This document shows positions 25,299-36,780 of a stretch of DNA of 64,000 nt, in pieces. How positions within the stretch are numbered: position 1 is the first letter of the stretch; every line of letters begins with the position of its first letter. The translations under genes and the position numbers were made by a program. The notes under the pieces were generated by a model. That model had not been told where the DNA came from, ran no database searches, and saw nothing but the letters and a program-made list of their open reading frames with translations. Source of the DNA: 39-52-133 sp035531075 (GTDB lineage: Bacteria; Pseudomonadota; Gammaproteobacteria; Burkholderiales; Gallionellaceae); the NCBI GenBank assembly GCA_035531075.1, contig DATKTO010000030.1:124001-188000 (forward strand), in the 5' to 3' direction.

Positions 25299-25529
25299 TT
25301 ACATTCCCACCCTGGTAGCCACCGGATCAACTGTACGAACGATATCCAGTATCTGTATGCCCTGAACTTGGTCAGGATCATATTTCACGACAATCGAATG
25401 GGGGTGTGCATGATGGTCAAACTCGGCACAATCAACACCAACGACCCCCATGATTCTTCTTTCCAAATTGCTTCTTGCCTGTGGATCTAATTCAGGATGT
25501 ACGTGAATCAACATATCTGCAGTATTCAT
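25299..25529 (-). CDS. Small histidine-rich protein, possible ferredoxin-like fold
   Basis: 76 residues. A strong GGAAGGAG ribosome-binding site lies 6-7 nt before the ATG (complement of 25527-25529), which makes this a convincing gene. The pattern MLIHVHPELDPQARSNLERRI-(...)-DHHAHPHSIVVKYDPDQVQGIQIL suggests a beta-alpha-beta-beta-alpha-beta arrangement like heavy-metal-associated domains. The CxxC metal motif is absent and a His cluster (DHHAHPH, about 38-44) is present instead. Function unknown; metal binding is only an inference. Confidence 0.7.
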   Translation of the reverse strand: MNTADMLIHVHPELDPQARSNLERRIMGVVGVDCAEFDHHAHPHSIVVKYDPDQVQGIQILDIVRTVDPVATRVGM

Positions 25530-25784
25530 GATTTTCTCCTTCCATTGCAGAAAGAACAGGGATAGGTCAAAAACTCCTTCCCCTCAAACTGATTATAGAC
25601 CTTTAGAGGGGGAAATGTTGGCAAAGGGTGCGCATATTTGATTCGTGCTCACTCCAGCCGTCTGATTAGTTATTGCATATATTCAGTATGTTAGCTTTGC
25701 TCTGCCAGGATTAGAACGATCGTACTATGCAAGCCTGAACTCCTATGCCATAATCTCACCAACAATTTTTTAAGGAATAGCGTG

Positions 25785-26891
25785 ATGGATGACAATAAAA
25801 GCAAGGCACTCGCAGCAGCATTGGGCCAGATTGAGAAACAGTTTGGCAAAGGCTCGATTATGCGCCTGGGCGACGATGATATCGGGCGCGACATCGATGT
25901 GGTCTCCACCGGTTCCTTGGGTTTGGACATCGCGCTGGGAGTGGGCGGCTTGCCACGCGGTCGCGTGATTGAAATCTATGGTCCCGAGTCTTCGGGTAAA
26001 ACTACGCTGACGCTGCAAGTCATCGCCGAAATGCAAAAGTTGGGCGGTACCGCGGCCTTTATCGACGCGGAACACGCGCTCGATCCGCAGTATGCGCAGA
26101 AGCTCGGCGTCAACGTGACCGAGCTTTTGATCTCGCAGCCGGACAACGGCGAACAGGCGCTGGAAATTGTGGACATGCTGGTGCGTTCAGCCGCTGTGGA
26201 CATTGTGATTGTGGACTCGGTTGCCGCGTTGACGCCAAAGGCGGAGATCGAAGGCGAGATGGGCGATGCGCAGATGGGCTTGCATGCTCGCTTGATGTCG
26301 CAGGCCTTGCGCAAGCTCACTGCCAATATCAAGCGTTCCAATACCACCGTAATTTTCATTAACCAGATCCGCATGAAAATCGGCGTCATGTTCGGCAGCC
26401 CTGAAACCACAACCGGCGGTAATGCGTTAAAGTTCTACGCCTCGGTGCGCCTGGATATCCGCCGCACTGGTGCGATCAAGAAGGGCGAAGAAGTGATCGG
26501 TTCCGAGACACGCGTAAAAGTGGTGAAGAACAAAGTCGCTCCCCCATTCAAGCAGGCCGAGTTTGACATTCTGTACGGAGAAGGCATTTCACGCGAAGGC
26601 GAAATCGTAGAGCTGGGCGTGCTGCATAAGTTTGTGGAAAAAGCGGGTGCCTGGTACGCCTACAACGGCGAAAAAATCGGCCAGGGCAAAGACAATGCGC
26701 GCGAATACCTGAAAGAACACCCTGCCATTGCCGCTGAAATTGAAAACAAAATCCGCGATGCAGTCGGTGTTGCCGCGAAAAATGTCAGTCCTGAGGCAGA
26801 AATAAAAAAGGCTGCTGCAGGCAAGAGCAGTGCTGCCAAGAGTGCTGCTGCCAAGAGCGGTGAAGCCAAGGTTGCGGAATCTCTGGAGTAA
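25785..26891 (+). CDS. recA: Recombinase RecA
   Basis: ATP-dependent strand-exchange protein and SOS co-protease. Walker A GPESSGKT is at 66-73. Also present are the EHALDPQYA motif, the L1/L2 DNA-binding loops (EGEMGDAQMGLHARLMS; GSPETTTGGNALKFY) and KVVKNKVAPPFKQAEFDI. The C-terminus is Ala/Lys-rich and acidic at the end. I use ATG 25785 with TAAGGA 8 nt upstream; the adjacent in-frame GTG at 25782 is possible. No canonical LexA box (CTGT-N8-ACAG) is visible in the 255-bp upstream gap. recX follows after 32 bp. Confidence 0.97.
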   Translation: MDDNKSKALAAALGQIEKQFGKGSIMRLGDDDIGRDIDVVSTGSLGLDIALGVGGLPRGRVIEIYGPESSGKTTLTLQVIAEMQKLGGTAAFIDAEHALDPQYAQKLGVNVTELLISQPDNGEQALEIVDMLVRSAAVDIVIVDSVAALTPKAEIEGEMGDAQMGLHARLMSQALRKLTANIKRSNTTVIFINQIRMKIGVMFGSPETTTGGNALKFYASVRLDIRRTGAIKKGEEVIGSETRVKVVKNKVAPPFKQAEFDILYGEGISREGEIVELGVLHKFVEKAGAWYAYNGEKIGQGKDNAREYLKEHPAIAAEIENKIRDAVGVAAKNVSPEAEIKKAAAGKSSAAKSAAAKSGEAKVAESLE

Positions 26892-26923
26892 GTTAGAGAG
26901 CAGCCGGTAGTGAGTGTTAAGCG

Positions 26924-27379
26924 GTGAAAGGGAAGACCGAGCTCAGCCTGCGCGGGCGCGCCTTGCAGGCTTTGGCCAGGCGCGAATTGAGCCGTGCAGA
27001 ACTTCACGCAAAGCTCTTGCCTCACATTACCGAAGCAGAGGATGCCGGTGCGTTGCTGGACGATCTGGAGAAGCGCGGCTGGCTTTCCGATGCACGAGCG
27101 CTTGACCAGACCGTGCGCATCCGCAGCGCCCGCTTTGGTACTCAGCGCATCGCGCATGAACTCAGGCAAAAAGGCATCAGCGACGAACTCATCAGTGCCG
27201 CGATACCGCAACTGAAGGAAGGTGAGCTGGAAGCCGCGCGTGCAGTGTGGCACCGAAAATTTGCGAATCCCCCGCAGGACCAGAAAGAAAAGGCCAGGCA
27301 AGTGCGCTTCCTGCAATCGCGCGGATTTTCAATGGATGTTATTTTCAGCGTAATGCGCATAAACGATGAGAGTGAGTAA
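26924..27379 (+). CDS. recX: Regulatory protein RecX
   Basis: Small helical modulator that limits RecA filament extension. The 151-residue protein has three-helix tandem repeats and motifs RALQALARRELSRAEL, GWLSDARA and RFGTQRIAHELRQKGIS. The start is GTG 26924. Position immediately after recA is the usual arrangement. Confidence 0.92.
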   Translation: MKGKTELSLRGRALQALARRELSRAELHAKLLPHITEAEDAGALLDDLEKRGWLSDARALDQTVRIRSARFGTQRIAHELRQKGISDELISAAIPQLKEGELEAARAVWHRKFANPPQDQKEKARQVRFLQSRGFSMDVIFSVMRINDESE

Positions 27380-27490
27380 TTCCCCGCGTATAAAAAGCCG
27401 CATGAGGCGCAGGAGGAGGTACAATTTTCTTGCATATTATGAGAATGATTGTTGTGTTAAACCAAGGCCGGAATAACTTCATCATCAAAT

Positions 27491-27883
27491 ATGCATAGCA
27501 TTTTTCCCGAGGTAGAAGCGTTCAAAACGCAGCTGGAAATATTGCGCCGGGACTTTATCTGCAACACTCGTTTGCCTGATGTCAACGCATCAGTTTCATT
27601 CCTGGGACAATTTCAGGGGCAAGCAGTGCTGTGGAATATGAATCTTGCCACGCTGCATCACTATCGTCTTGCCGCAGTCGATGCAAAATCCACAACACAA
27701 CAGAGAAATCTCAACTGCCCGTTCATTGAAATTAATGCGGGCTTTGAGGGTGTCTATCAGATCAGAGTCGGGCTTGATCTTGCAGTCATCGATGAGCCTG
27801 TCATAAAGAAATCCATCATCATGATCCGCAATTACAGGCGGCTTGCCATCGGCAAAATCGAGTTCTGTAGCGGCAATAGTTGA
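27491..27883 (+). CDS. Hypothetical protein of 130 residues
   Basis: I do not recognise the family. The sequence has ordinary soluble-protein composition, with no signal peptide, no transmembrane helix and no metal motif. It starts MHSIFPEVEAFKTQLEIL and has an internal stretch FIEINAGFEGVYQIRVGLDLAVIDEP. No strong ribosome-binding site precedes ATG 27491. It stands alone between recX and the exporter operon, 65 bp before the latter. Confidence 0.55.
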   Translation: MHSIFPEVEAFKTQLEILRRDFICNTRLPDVNASVSFLGQFQGQAVLWNMNLATLHHYRLAAVDAKSTTQQRNLNCPFIEINAGFEGVYQIRVGLDLAVIDEPVIKKSIIMIRNYRRLAIGKIEFCSGNS

Positions 27884-27948
27884 TATTTATGCCGGTGACC
27901 GCATGTCGGCAAGAGGTGTACTATATCCGCTTGAGTTAAGGAGATGGT

Positions 27949-29136
27949 ATGGATCGGAGCAGACGTATTTCCAGGTTTTACAAATGGGGTATTCTGTTGG
28001 GCGTGGGCATTATTGTGCTGGCTACTATTGGCTATTACACGCGTGCCAAGCCGTTGCCGGTTAGCTTGTGGACAGTTGAACCCGGCACAGTAGAGGCCAC
28101 GGTCAGCAACAATCGCGCGGGCACAGTCAAAGCCTGCCGCCGTGCCAAGATGTCTCCGCCAGCAGGCGGCCAAATTTCCCAATTGAAAGTAAAAAAAGGC
28201 GAGCGGGTTGCCGCGGGCCAGATTTTGCTTGAGCTATGGCATAAGGATTTGCACGCTCAGGAAGAGTTGGCGCAGGATCAGTTGAGAACCGTAAGCAGCA
28301 GGGCGAAGGAGGCATGCGCGATGGCGGAGGCAGCGCAGCGCGAAGCCGAGAGGTCAGTGCAGCTCAGGGAGCAGGGCTTTATTTCGTCGCAACAGCTGGA
28401 TCGCAGCCAGACCGATGCCAAGGCGCGCAACGCTTCTTGCGAAGCGGCCAAGGGGGAAGTTGAGCAGAGCAGTGCACGCATCGAAGTGGCTCGTGCAAGC
28501 CTCGATCGCATGACATTGCGCGCTCCATTCAGCGGGGTCGTGGCCGATATCAGTGGCGAGTTGGGTGAATATGCCACGCCGTCACCCCCCGGCATCCCCA
28601 CGCTTCCGGCGATAGACCTGATTGACGATAGTTGCCTGTACGTCAGCGCACCGATAGATGAGGTGGATGCCTCGGTGGTGAAAGTGGGGCAGCTCAGCCG
28701 CATTACACTGGATGCGATCAAAGGCAAAAAATTTGCCGGTAAGGTGCAGCGTATCGCACCCTATGTGATCGAACTGGAAAAGCAGGCGCGCACGGTGGAG
28801 GTAGAAGTGGCCTTTACCGAGCTGCCGCAGGAAGAAAACCTGCTGGTAGGATATAGCGCGGATATCGAGATTGTGTATAAGGTCAGGGAACATGTGCTGC
28901 GCATACCCACGCAGCACCTGATGGAGGGCAAAAAAGTGCTGGTGTACAAAGCCGAAGGAGTGCTGGAAGAGCGTACGGTGACTACCGGGCTGGCCAATTG
29001 GGAGTTTACCGAAATTCTTTCAGGACTCAAGGAGGGCGATCAGATTGTCGCTTCGCTTGATCGTACAGGGGTGAAGGCCGGGGTGAAGGCTAAACCGGAT
29101 ACGACAAAACAGGATGGAGCGAAGCCAGCGCCATGA
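27949..29136 (+). CDS. Periplasmic adaptor (MacA/HlyD-type) of an ABC exporter
   Basis: Membrane-fusion protein linking an ABC exporter to the outer membrane. It has an N-terminal anchor helix (about 11-30), a lipoyl half-motif (MSPPAGGQISQLKVKKGERVAAGQILLEL), a long coiled-coil hairpin (about 105-190, Ala/Glu/Gln-rich), a second lipoyl half (LRAPFSGVVADIS) and a beta-barrel/MP domain. The length is 395 residues. An AAGGAG ribosome-binding site precedes ATG 27949. The stop overlaps the ATPase gene by ATGA. The substrate cannot be read from the sequence. Confidence 0.88.
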   Translation: MDRSRRISRFYKWGILLGVGIIVLATIGYYTRAKPLPVSLWTVEPGTVEATVSNNRAGTVKACRRAKMSPPAGGQISQLKVKKGERVAAGQILLELWHKDLHAQEELAQDQLRTVSSRAKEACAMAEAAQREAERSVQLREQGFISSQQLDRSQTDAKARNASCEAAKGEVEQSSARIEVARASLDRMTLRAPFSGVVADISGELGEYATPSPPGIPTLPAIDLIDDSCLYVSAPIDEVDASVVKVGQLSRITLDAIKGKKFAGKVQRIAPYVIELEKQARTVEVEVAFTELPQEENLLVGYSADIEIVYKVREHVLRIPTQHLMEGKKVLVYKAEGVLEERTVTTGLANWEFTEILSGLKEGDQIVASLDRTGVKAGVKAKPDTTKQDGAKPAP

Positions 29137-29819
29137 TTGAGTTCAGTAAAGTGAGTCGCAACTTTCTGGTCGGCGACCAGATGGTTCATGCACTGCGGGA
29201 TGTCGATCTCAGTATCGGTGCGGGTGAATATGTGTCCATCATGGGGCCGTCAGGGTCAGGAAAATCCAGTCTGTTAAACCTGATAGGCCTGCTGGACAGG
29301 CCAAGCTCCGGCGTCTACAAGCTCGACGGGCTGGATGTTACCACGCTGGATGATGAACAGCAGGCGCGCGTGCGGCGCGAAAAAATCGGCTTCGTGTTTC
29401 AGTTCTTTCACCTGGTACCCCGCCTTACTGCAGCAATGAACATAGAGTTGCCGCTGATACTTGGCGGCGTTGCCATAGAAGAGCGCAAAGAGCGTGTCGC
29501 AAAGCTGCTGGAAAGTTATGGCCTAAGCGACCGCGCAGAGCACAGGCCGGAACAGCTTTCAGGCGGGCAACGACAGCGCGTGGCAATTGCACGCGCCACC
29601 ATCATGCGGCCTTCGGTATTGCTGGCGGATGAGCCCACCGGCAATCTGGACAGCACAACCGGCAAAGAGGTGATACGTCTGCTGGAGCAACTGACAGAGC
29701 AGGGTGTGACTCTGATTATCGTCACGCATGACCGGGACAATGGCAATCGCGCCTTGCGCCAGATCACCATGGTCGATGGCATGATAGTAGGAGATAAGCG
29801 CAAAAGCGATCAGCCATGA
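29133..29819 (+). CDS. ABC exporter ATPase (MacB/LolD type)
   Basis: 228-residue nucleotide-binding domain. Walker A GPSGSGKSS is at 38-46, the signature LSGGQRQRVAIARA begins at about 142, Walker B is VLLADEPTGNLD, and the switch is IVTHD. It belongs to the MacB/LolD/FtsE group, whose partners are FtsX-like permeases, as encoded next. Overlapping ATGA junctions on both sides show one translational unit. Confidence 0.92.
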   Translation: MIEFSKVSRNFLVGDQMVHALRDVDLSIGAGEYVSIMGPSGSGKSSLLNLIGLLDRPSSGVYKLDGLDVTTLDDEQQARVRREKIGFVFQFFHLVPRLTAAMNIELPLILGGVAIEERKERVAKLLESYGLSDRAEHRPEQLSGGQRQRVAIARATIMRPSVLLADEPTGNLDSTTGKEVIRLLEQLTEQGVTLIIVTHDRDNGNRALRQITMVDGMIVGDKRKSDQP

Positions 29820-31024
29820 AATTGAATGACACATTGCAGTTTGCATCCACCAGCTTGAACAGCTCGCGTTCGCGATCCTTGCTGATGATACTGGCCATGT
29901 CCATCGGTGTGGCTGCAGTGGTGATTCTTACCGCGTTGGGAGAGGGTGCCCGCCTGTATGTCGTAAATCAGTTCACTTCCCTGGGCACCAATCTGGTGAT
30001 CGTCTTTCCAGGTCGTTCTGAAACAGCAGGCGTGAATCCCGGCATGCTGATCGGGCAAATCCCGCGCGATCTGGTGCTGGATGATGCGATGGCGATATTG
30101 CGCAGCAGTGCCGTGCGCCGCATGGCTCCGCTGGCGATAGGCGCGGCACTGGCATCCAACGGACCGCTCAACCGCGAGGTAACGGTGTTGGGCTCCACCG
30201 CTGAATTGCTCGCCATCCGCCACATGACCATGGCGCAGGGTCAGTTCTTGCCGGAAGGTCCGGCGGATGCGGCCTCGCCTGTGGTGGTGATAGGCAATAC
30301 AATCAAACAGGAACTGTTCGGTGTGGAGAATGCGGTGGGTTCCTGGCTGCATCTCGGCGACAGGCGCTTCCGCGTGGTTGGCATCCTGTCATCGCAGGGT
30401 ACGGCGATGGGCATGAATACCGACGAACTGGTGATTGTTCCGGTGGCGTCCGCACACATGCTGTTCAATACGCAGAACCTGATACGCATATTGGTCGAGG
30501 CCAAGAGCCGCGAGGACATCGAGCGCGCCAGAAGCCAAAGCGAAGAAATTCTGTTCCGGCAGCACGGCGGCGAACGCGATGTAACAGTGGTGACCCAGGA
30601 TGCGATGGTGGCCACCTTTGACCGCATCTTGCGCACCCTGACCATAGCGGTTGGCGGAATAGCCGCGATCAGTCTGGCAGTGGCGGGAGTGCTGATCATG
30701 AATGTGATGCTGATTGCGGTGTCGCAGCGCACCCAGGAAATCGGCCTGCTCAAGGCGCTGGGGGCGCCACCGGCGCAGATACGCCGCCTGTTTTTTGCCG
30801 AGGCGGTACTGCTGTCGCTGGCGGGGAGCGTGGTCGGATTATTGCTGGGCCAGCTGGGCAGTTTTGTGATTGGACAAATCTATCCGTCATTGCCGGTAGC
30901 GGCGCCATGGTGGGCGATCATCGCTGCATTCAGCACCGCTTTGGGTACCGGCATAGTGTTCAGTGTGTGGCCTGCGCGCCGCGCAGCACAGCTTGATCCT
31001 GTCCTGGCGCTTGCGAGAAGATAA
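29816..31024 (+). CDS. MacB-like ABC permease, first copy
   Basis: 402-residue FtsX/MacB permease. It has an N-terminal helix (about 20-42), a large periplasmic MacB-PCD domain (about 50-260) and three C-terminal helices (about 275-300, 325-350 and 360-385). The C-terminus has the coupling sequence WPARRAAQLDPVLALA. It overlaps the ATPase gene upstream and the second permease downstream (TAATG). Confidence 0.9.
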   Translation: MKLNDTLQFASTSLNSSRSRSLLMILAMSIGVAAVVILTALGEGARLYVVNQFTSLGTNLVIVFPGRSETAGVNPGMLIGQIPRDLVLDDAMAILRSSAVRRMAPLAIGAALASNGPLNREVTVLGSTAELLAIRHMTMAQGQFLPEGPADAASPVVVIGNTIKQELFGVENAVGSWLHLGDRRFRVVGILSSQGTAMGMNTDELVIVPVASAHMLFNTQNLIRILVEAKSREDIERARSQSEEILFRQHGGERDVTVVTQDAMVATFDRILRTLTIAVGGIAAISLAVAGVLIMNVMLIAVSQRTQEIGLLKALGAPPAQIRRLFFAEAVLLSLAGSVVGLLLGQLGSFVIGQIYPSLPVAAPWWAIIAAFSTALGTGIVFSVWPARRAAQLDPVLALARR

Positions 31025-32223
31025 TGTTTTTCAGTGACCTTCTTCGGCTGACCGTATCGACATTTGTGATCTACCGCATGCGCAGTTTTTTGACCGGTCT
31101 GGGTATTGCGATCGGCGTGGCAGCCGTAATTTTGCTGACCTCCATAGGCGAAGGCTTGCACCAGTATTTGCTGGATGAGTTTAGCCAGTTTGGTACCAAT
31201 GTCATCACCATACAGCCGGGTAAATCGCAGACACATGGCGGCAATGCGGGCATCTTCGGCACCATCAAACCGTTGACCTTGGAAGATGCGGACGCGCTGC
31301 GGCGGGTTCCTAACCTGGAATTTGTGAATCCTTCCGTACAGGGAAATGCGGAGGTGCGTGCCGATGGCAAAAGCCGGCGCTGTTTTGTTTATGGTGCTGG
31401 GCCGGACTTTCCGCGCGCATTCAAGATGAATGTGCAGGTGGGAAATTTTCTGCCGGACGATGAATCCACCCATGCGCGGAATTTTGTCGTGCTGGGGCAT
31501 AAGGTAAGGCAGGAACTGTTCAGTGACGCGAACCCGCTGGGCGGATATGTGCGCATAGGCGGGGAACGCTATCGCGTGATCGGTGTGATGGAGTCAAAGG
31601 GGCAGGTTTTGGGTTTTGATATGGACGACATCGTTTATATCCCGGCAGCGCGTGCAATGGAGATGTTTAACCGTGCCGGCCTGATAGAAATCAATGTGAA
31701 TTACCTGCCCTCGGTCGATGTAAACAAGGTGGTGGCGAGCATCAAGAGCATATTGTCGGCCCGGCACGGGCGCGAAGACTATACCGTTATCACGCAGGAA
31801 CAGGCGCTGGAAGTGATGAACTCTGTGCTGGATGTGATTACCTTTGCGGTGGCGGCGATTGGCGCAATTTCATTGCTGGTGGGGGGTGTAGGGATTCTGA
31901 CTATCATGACCATGGCGGTGACCGAGCGTACCGGCGAGATAGGTTTGCTGCGGGCATTGGGTGCACGCCAGCAGCAGGTGCTGATGCTGTTCCTGGGCGA
32001 GGCCATTCTGCTTTCGGCTGCCGGTGGCCTGGCTGGCTTGCTGATAGGTATGGGCGTGGCGCAAGCCTTGCATGCATTTATACCGTCTTTACCGGTGCAG
32101 ATTCCGGTATTTTTTGCGGTACTGGCGGAGTCCAGCGCGGTATTGATCGGGCTGGCTGCCGGCGTGATGCCAGCGCGCCGCGCGGCACGCATGGATCCGG
32201 TTGAGGCGCTACGTACCGAATAA
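31024..32223 (+). CDS. MacB-like ABC permease, second copy
   Basis: 399-residue paralogue of the preceding permease with the same layout. It has an N-terminal helix (SFLTGLGIAIGVAAVILLTSIGEG), a periplasmic domain, three C-terminal helices and the ending PARRAARMDPVEALRTE. Two different permeases with one separate ATPase suggest a heterodimeric membrane part. The gene ends 1 bp from the convergent TlpA-like gene, with no terminator between them. Confidence 0.9.
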   Translation: MFFSDLLRLTVSTFVIYRMRSFLTGLGIAIGVAAVILLTSIGEGLHQYLLDEFSQFGTNVITIQPGKSQTHGGNAGIFGTIKPLTLEDADALRRVPNLEFVNPSVQGNAEVRADGKSRRCFVYGAGPDFPRAFKMNVQVGNFLPDDESTHARNFVVLGHKVRQELFSDANPLGGYVRIGGERYRVIGVMESKGQVLGFDMDDIVYIPAARAMEMFNRAGLIEINVNYLPSVDVNKVVASIKSILSARHGREDYTVITQEQALEVMNSVLDVITFAVAAIGAISLLVGGVGILTIMTMAVTERTGEIGLLRALGARQQQVLMLFLGEAILLSAAGGLAGLLIGMGVAQALHAFIPSLPVQIPVFFAVLAESSAVLIGLAAGVMPARRAARMDPVEALRTE

Positions 32224-32224
32224 C

Positions 32225-32770
32225 TTAAAGCAGTGGCTTGATGATGCCTTCAAGTTTATCAGTGCTCAATGTACCGAGTTGCGTCGTCACAATTTTGCCG
32301 CTGCGCTCAACGATAACCGTATACGGCAATCCCCCCTGGACATTGCCGATACGTCTGGCTAAATCTATGCCTGCCAGATCGCCCAGCAGCACCGGGTAGT
32401 TCATTCCAACCTCGGCGGCAAAACTTTGCACCTTGCTCTTCTGGTCAATTGCAATGCCGATAAACTGCACGCCCTGTTTGCCGTATTTTTTCTGCAGTTT
32501 GATAAATTCAGGGATTTCCGCAATACACGGCGGGCACCAGGTCGCCCAGAAATTCACAACCATCACCTTGCCCTGCCACTGCGCGAGGGGTTGTACTTTT
32601 TCCTGCAGGTCGTAGAAGCTGGCTTGCGCAACAGCCTCAGCAGCGCCCGGCTTGAGCGAGTCCATTGTGATTGCGGTGGAAGAAGTTTTAGGGGAGAAAA
32701 TAAAAAAAGCCGCTGCGAAAAGAATAACGAGTGATACGCCTGCAATGCTAGCTTGATAAAAGATTTTCAT
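32225..32770 (-). CDS. TlpA/ResA-like thiol-disulfide oxidoreductase
   Basis: Periplasmic membrane-anchored thioredoxin-like protein of 181 residues. It has an N-terminal helix (about 8-26) and a thioredoxin fold with active site C79-PPC-82 inside NFWATWCPPC. Also present are FIGIAIDQKSKVQSFA and the cis-proline region GGLPYTVIV. Such proteins reduce disulfides, for example in apocytochromes c, which fits a cytochrome-rich genome, but the substrate is not shown here. Confidence 0.9.
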   Translation of the reverse strand: MKIFYQASIAGVSLVILFAAAFFIFSPKTSSTAITMDSLKPGAAEAVAQASFYDLQEKVQPLAQWQGKVMVVNFWATWCPPCIAEIPEFIKLQKKYGKQGVQFIGIAIDQKSKVQSFAAEVGMNYPVLLGDLAGIDLARRIGNVQGGLPYTVIVERSGKIVTTQLGTLSTDKLEGIIKPLL

Positions 32771-32892
32771 GATTTAGATTGTTAGCGGAATTGGGATGGT
32801 AAATTAGCCTCTAATGATACACTGAACGCGTGGCTGGGATGAAATGGATCTTGCCTGAAACATGTTACTTGTTGATATATAAGGATTTTGTG

Positions 32893-33324
32893 GTGCGAAA
32901 TTTTGGAATAATATTTTTGCTGGTCATACTTGGTTTCCCGGCATTGGAAATTTACACAATGATTCAAGTGGCCGCTGTTATCGGCTGGTGGCTGTTGGCA
33001 TGGCTTGTTTTCAGTGCGCTGATCGGCTGGATATTGATCAAGGAAGAGAGTATGGCTGTGTTCGGCAGGCTGGCAGTTACAGTGCAAAACGGCCAGTCGC
33101 CATACTCGGCAATTTGGGACAGCGGCCGCACCCTGCTGGCGGGATTTTTGCTGATTCTTCCCGGCGTATTGAGTGATGTAATTGCGGTGATTTTATTGCT
33201 GTTGCCTAATAAATCCGGGCGGATCAATCCGCACCGTCAGCATGATGATGGCATTATCGAAGGCGAAGTGCGTATCGTAGAGGCAGAGCAGCTTGAATCG
33301 AAACCAGGGCCACGAGAAGAGTAG
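32893..33324 (+). CDS. fxsA: FxsA family membrane protein
   Basis: Inner-membrane protein of about 143 residues. It has the FxsA core LGFPALEIYTMIQVAAVIGWW, a second hydrophobic pair, and a third region LLAGFLLILPGVLSDVIAVILLLLP, followed by a polar tail. I chose GTG 32893 because AAGGA lies 7 nt upstream and the N-terminus then matches the family; GTG 32890 is equally close. A longer reading from 32830 would add 21 unconserved residues. E. coli FxsA relieves F-exclusion of phage T7. Confidence 0.82.
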   Translation: MRNFGIIFLLVILGFPALEIYTMIQVAAVIGWWLLAWLVFSALIGWILIKEESMAVFGRLAVTVQNGQSPYSAIWDSGRTLLAGFLLILPGVLSDVIAVILLLLPNKSGRINPHRQHDDGIIEGEVRIVEAEQLESKPGPREE

Positions 33325-33418
33325 CCATATCTCATGTGGCTCAGACCGCGCGCCGGATGGTATTATTACGTTTTTGCGCAACCGCAGAATTTGCCCCGTT
33401 TAAGATATTGGTGAACAC

Positions 33419-36046
<2,628 letters not shown>

Positions 36047-36051
36047 GATCC

Positions 36052-36089
36052 GTAGGTTGGGTTAGCGATTTTATCGCGTAACCCAACAA
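36052..36089. repeat. GTAGGTTGGG-type dispersed hairpin repeat
   Basis: GTTGGGTTAGCGAT pairs with ATCGCGTAACCCAAC across a short loop. Near-identical units recur at 40591-40810, marking it as a family in this genome. Confidence 0.75.
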
Positions 36090-36109
36090 TTAAATTCAAC
36101 ATCAACTTC

Positions 36110-36687
36110 GCCGGGGGCAGCCCGGCAGCTGGTTACCTTTCTTGCTTCGCCAAGAAAGGTAACCCAAAGAAGGCGAACCCCAATCCACCACCTCTTCGAG
36201 GTTCCCTGCGTGTGCTCGACAGGTCAGGCGGCTGCGGAACTCGCACGATCCGCTGCGCGTCCACGTGCTCAGACAGTCCTCGCCGACATCCCCTGACCTG
36301 TCTGTGCTACTCGGTGGTGAATGAGGGGTGTTACAAGCAAAATTCAAAAGCGGCTTCGAAATCGAAGTACGAGTGTGGGCAGTAGCCCACACGTTTTTTT
36401 TACTTTTGATTTTGGTGTGCGCTGCGCGCACACTGCTTTGGCTTGTGGTTTGGGTTTTGACTTACATTCCCCTGTGCACCGCCGATAAAAATCCCAATCA
36501 TGCGGTGCTCTTAGGCGAGGATTGTTTGAGCACGTGGCTGCGCAGCAGATCGTGCGAGTTCCGCAGCCCCGCATGATTGGGATTTTTATCGGGAACCCCG
36601 CAGGGGCGGTAAACCGGGGATCGCCTTCTTTTGGTTACTTTTCTTGGCGAAGCAAGAAAAGTAACTAGCAGCCGGGCTACCCCCGGC
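36110..36687. repeat. Pair of modular repeats in inverted orientation (about 578 bp)
   Basis: The outer arms are 36110-36181 and 36615-36687. They are about 85% identical when one is reverse-complemented, and each contains the hairpin TTACTTTTCTTG...CAAGAAAAGTAA or its variant. The inner conserved cores are 36230-36284 and 36513-36568. Each core is enclosed by its own, different, perfect stem: GACAGGTCAGG with CCTGACCTGTC (36219-36229 / 36292-36302) on the left, and a 23-bp pair (36482-36504 / 36573-36595) on the right. Confidence 0.75.
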
Positions 36688-36780
36688 AACGGTAAATTCA
36701 CGCTACTCGATGAATTTTTTATGCAAAAGCTAAAGCGCGGAGTATAGGTAATTGATTGATTCTGTTTAACTAATTTTCTT

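Larger units (their letters stand above)
36047..36780. other. 734-bp repeat-filled intergenic region between alaS and the phosphomannomutase gene
   Basis: No protein-coding gene is supported; short open frames here fall inside inverted repeats. The region holds a GTAGGTTGGGTTA hairpin (36052-36089) and a long nested inverted repeat (36110-36687), described separately. About 90 bp of unremarkable AT-rich sequence follow. Confidence 0.75.

Noticed and set aside
25530..25784. LexA box in front of recA
   Set aside because: I looked for CTGT-N8-ACAG and related forms and saw none; control by LexA may use a different motif.
36328..36576. Short open frame within the 36 kb repeat region
   Set aside because: It lies inside inverted-repeat arms and lacks a ribosome-binding site or recognisable protein features.
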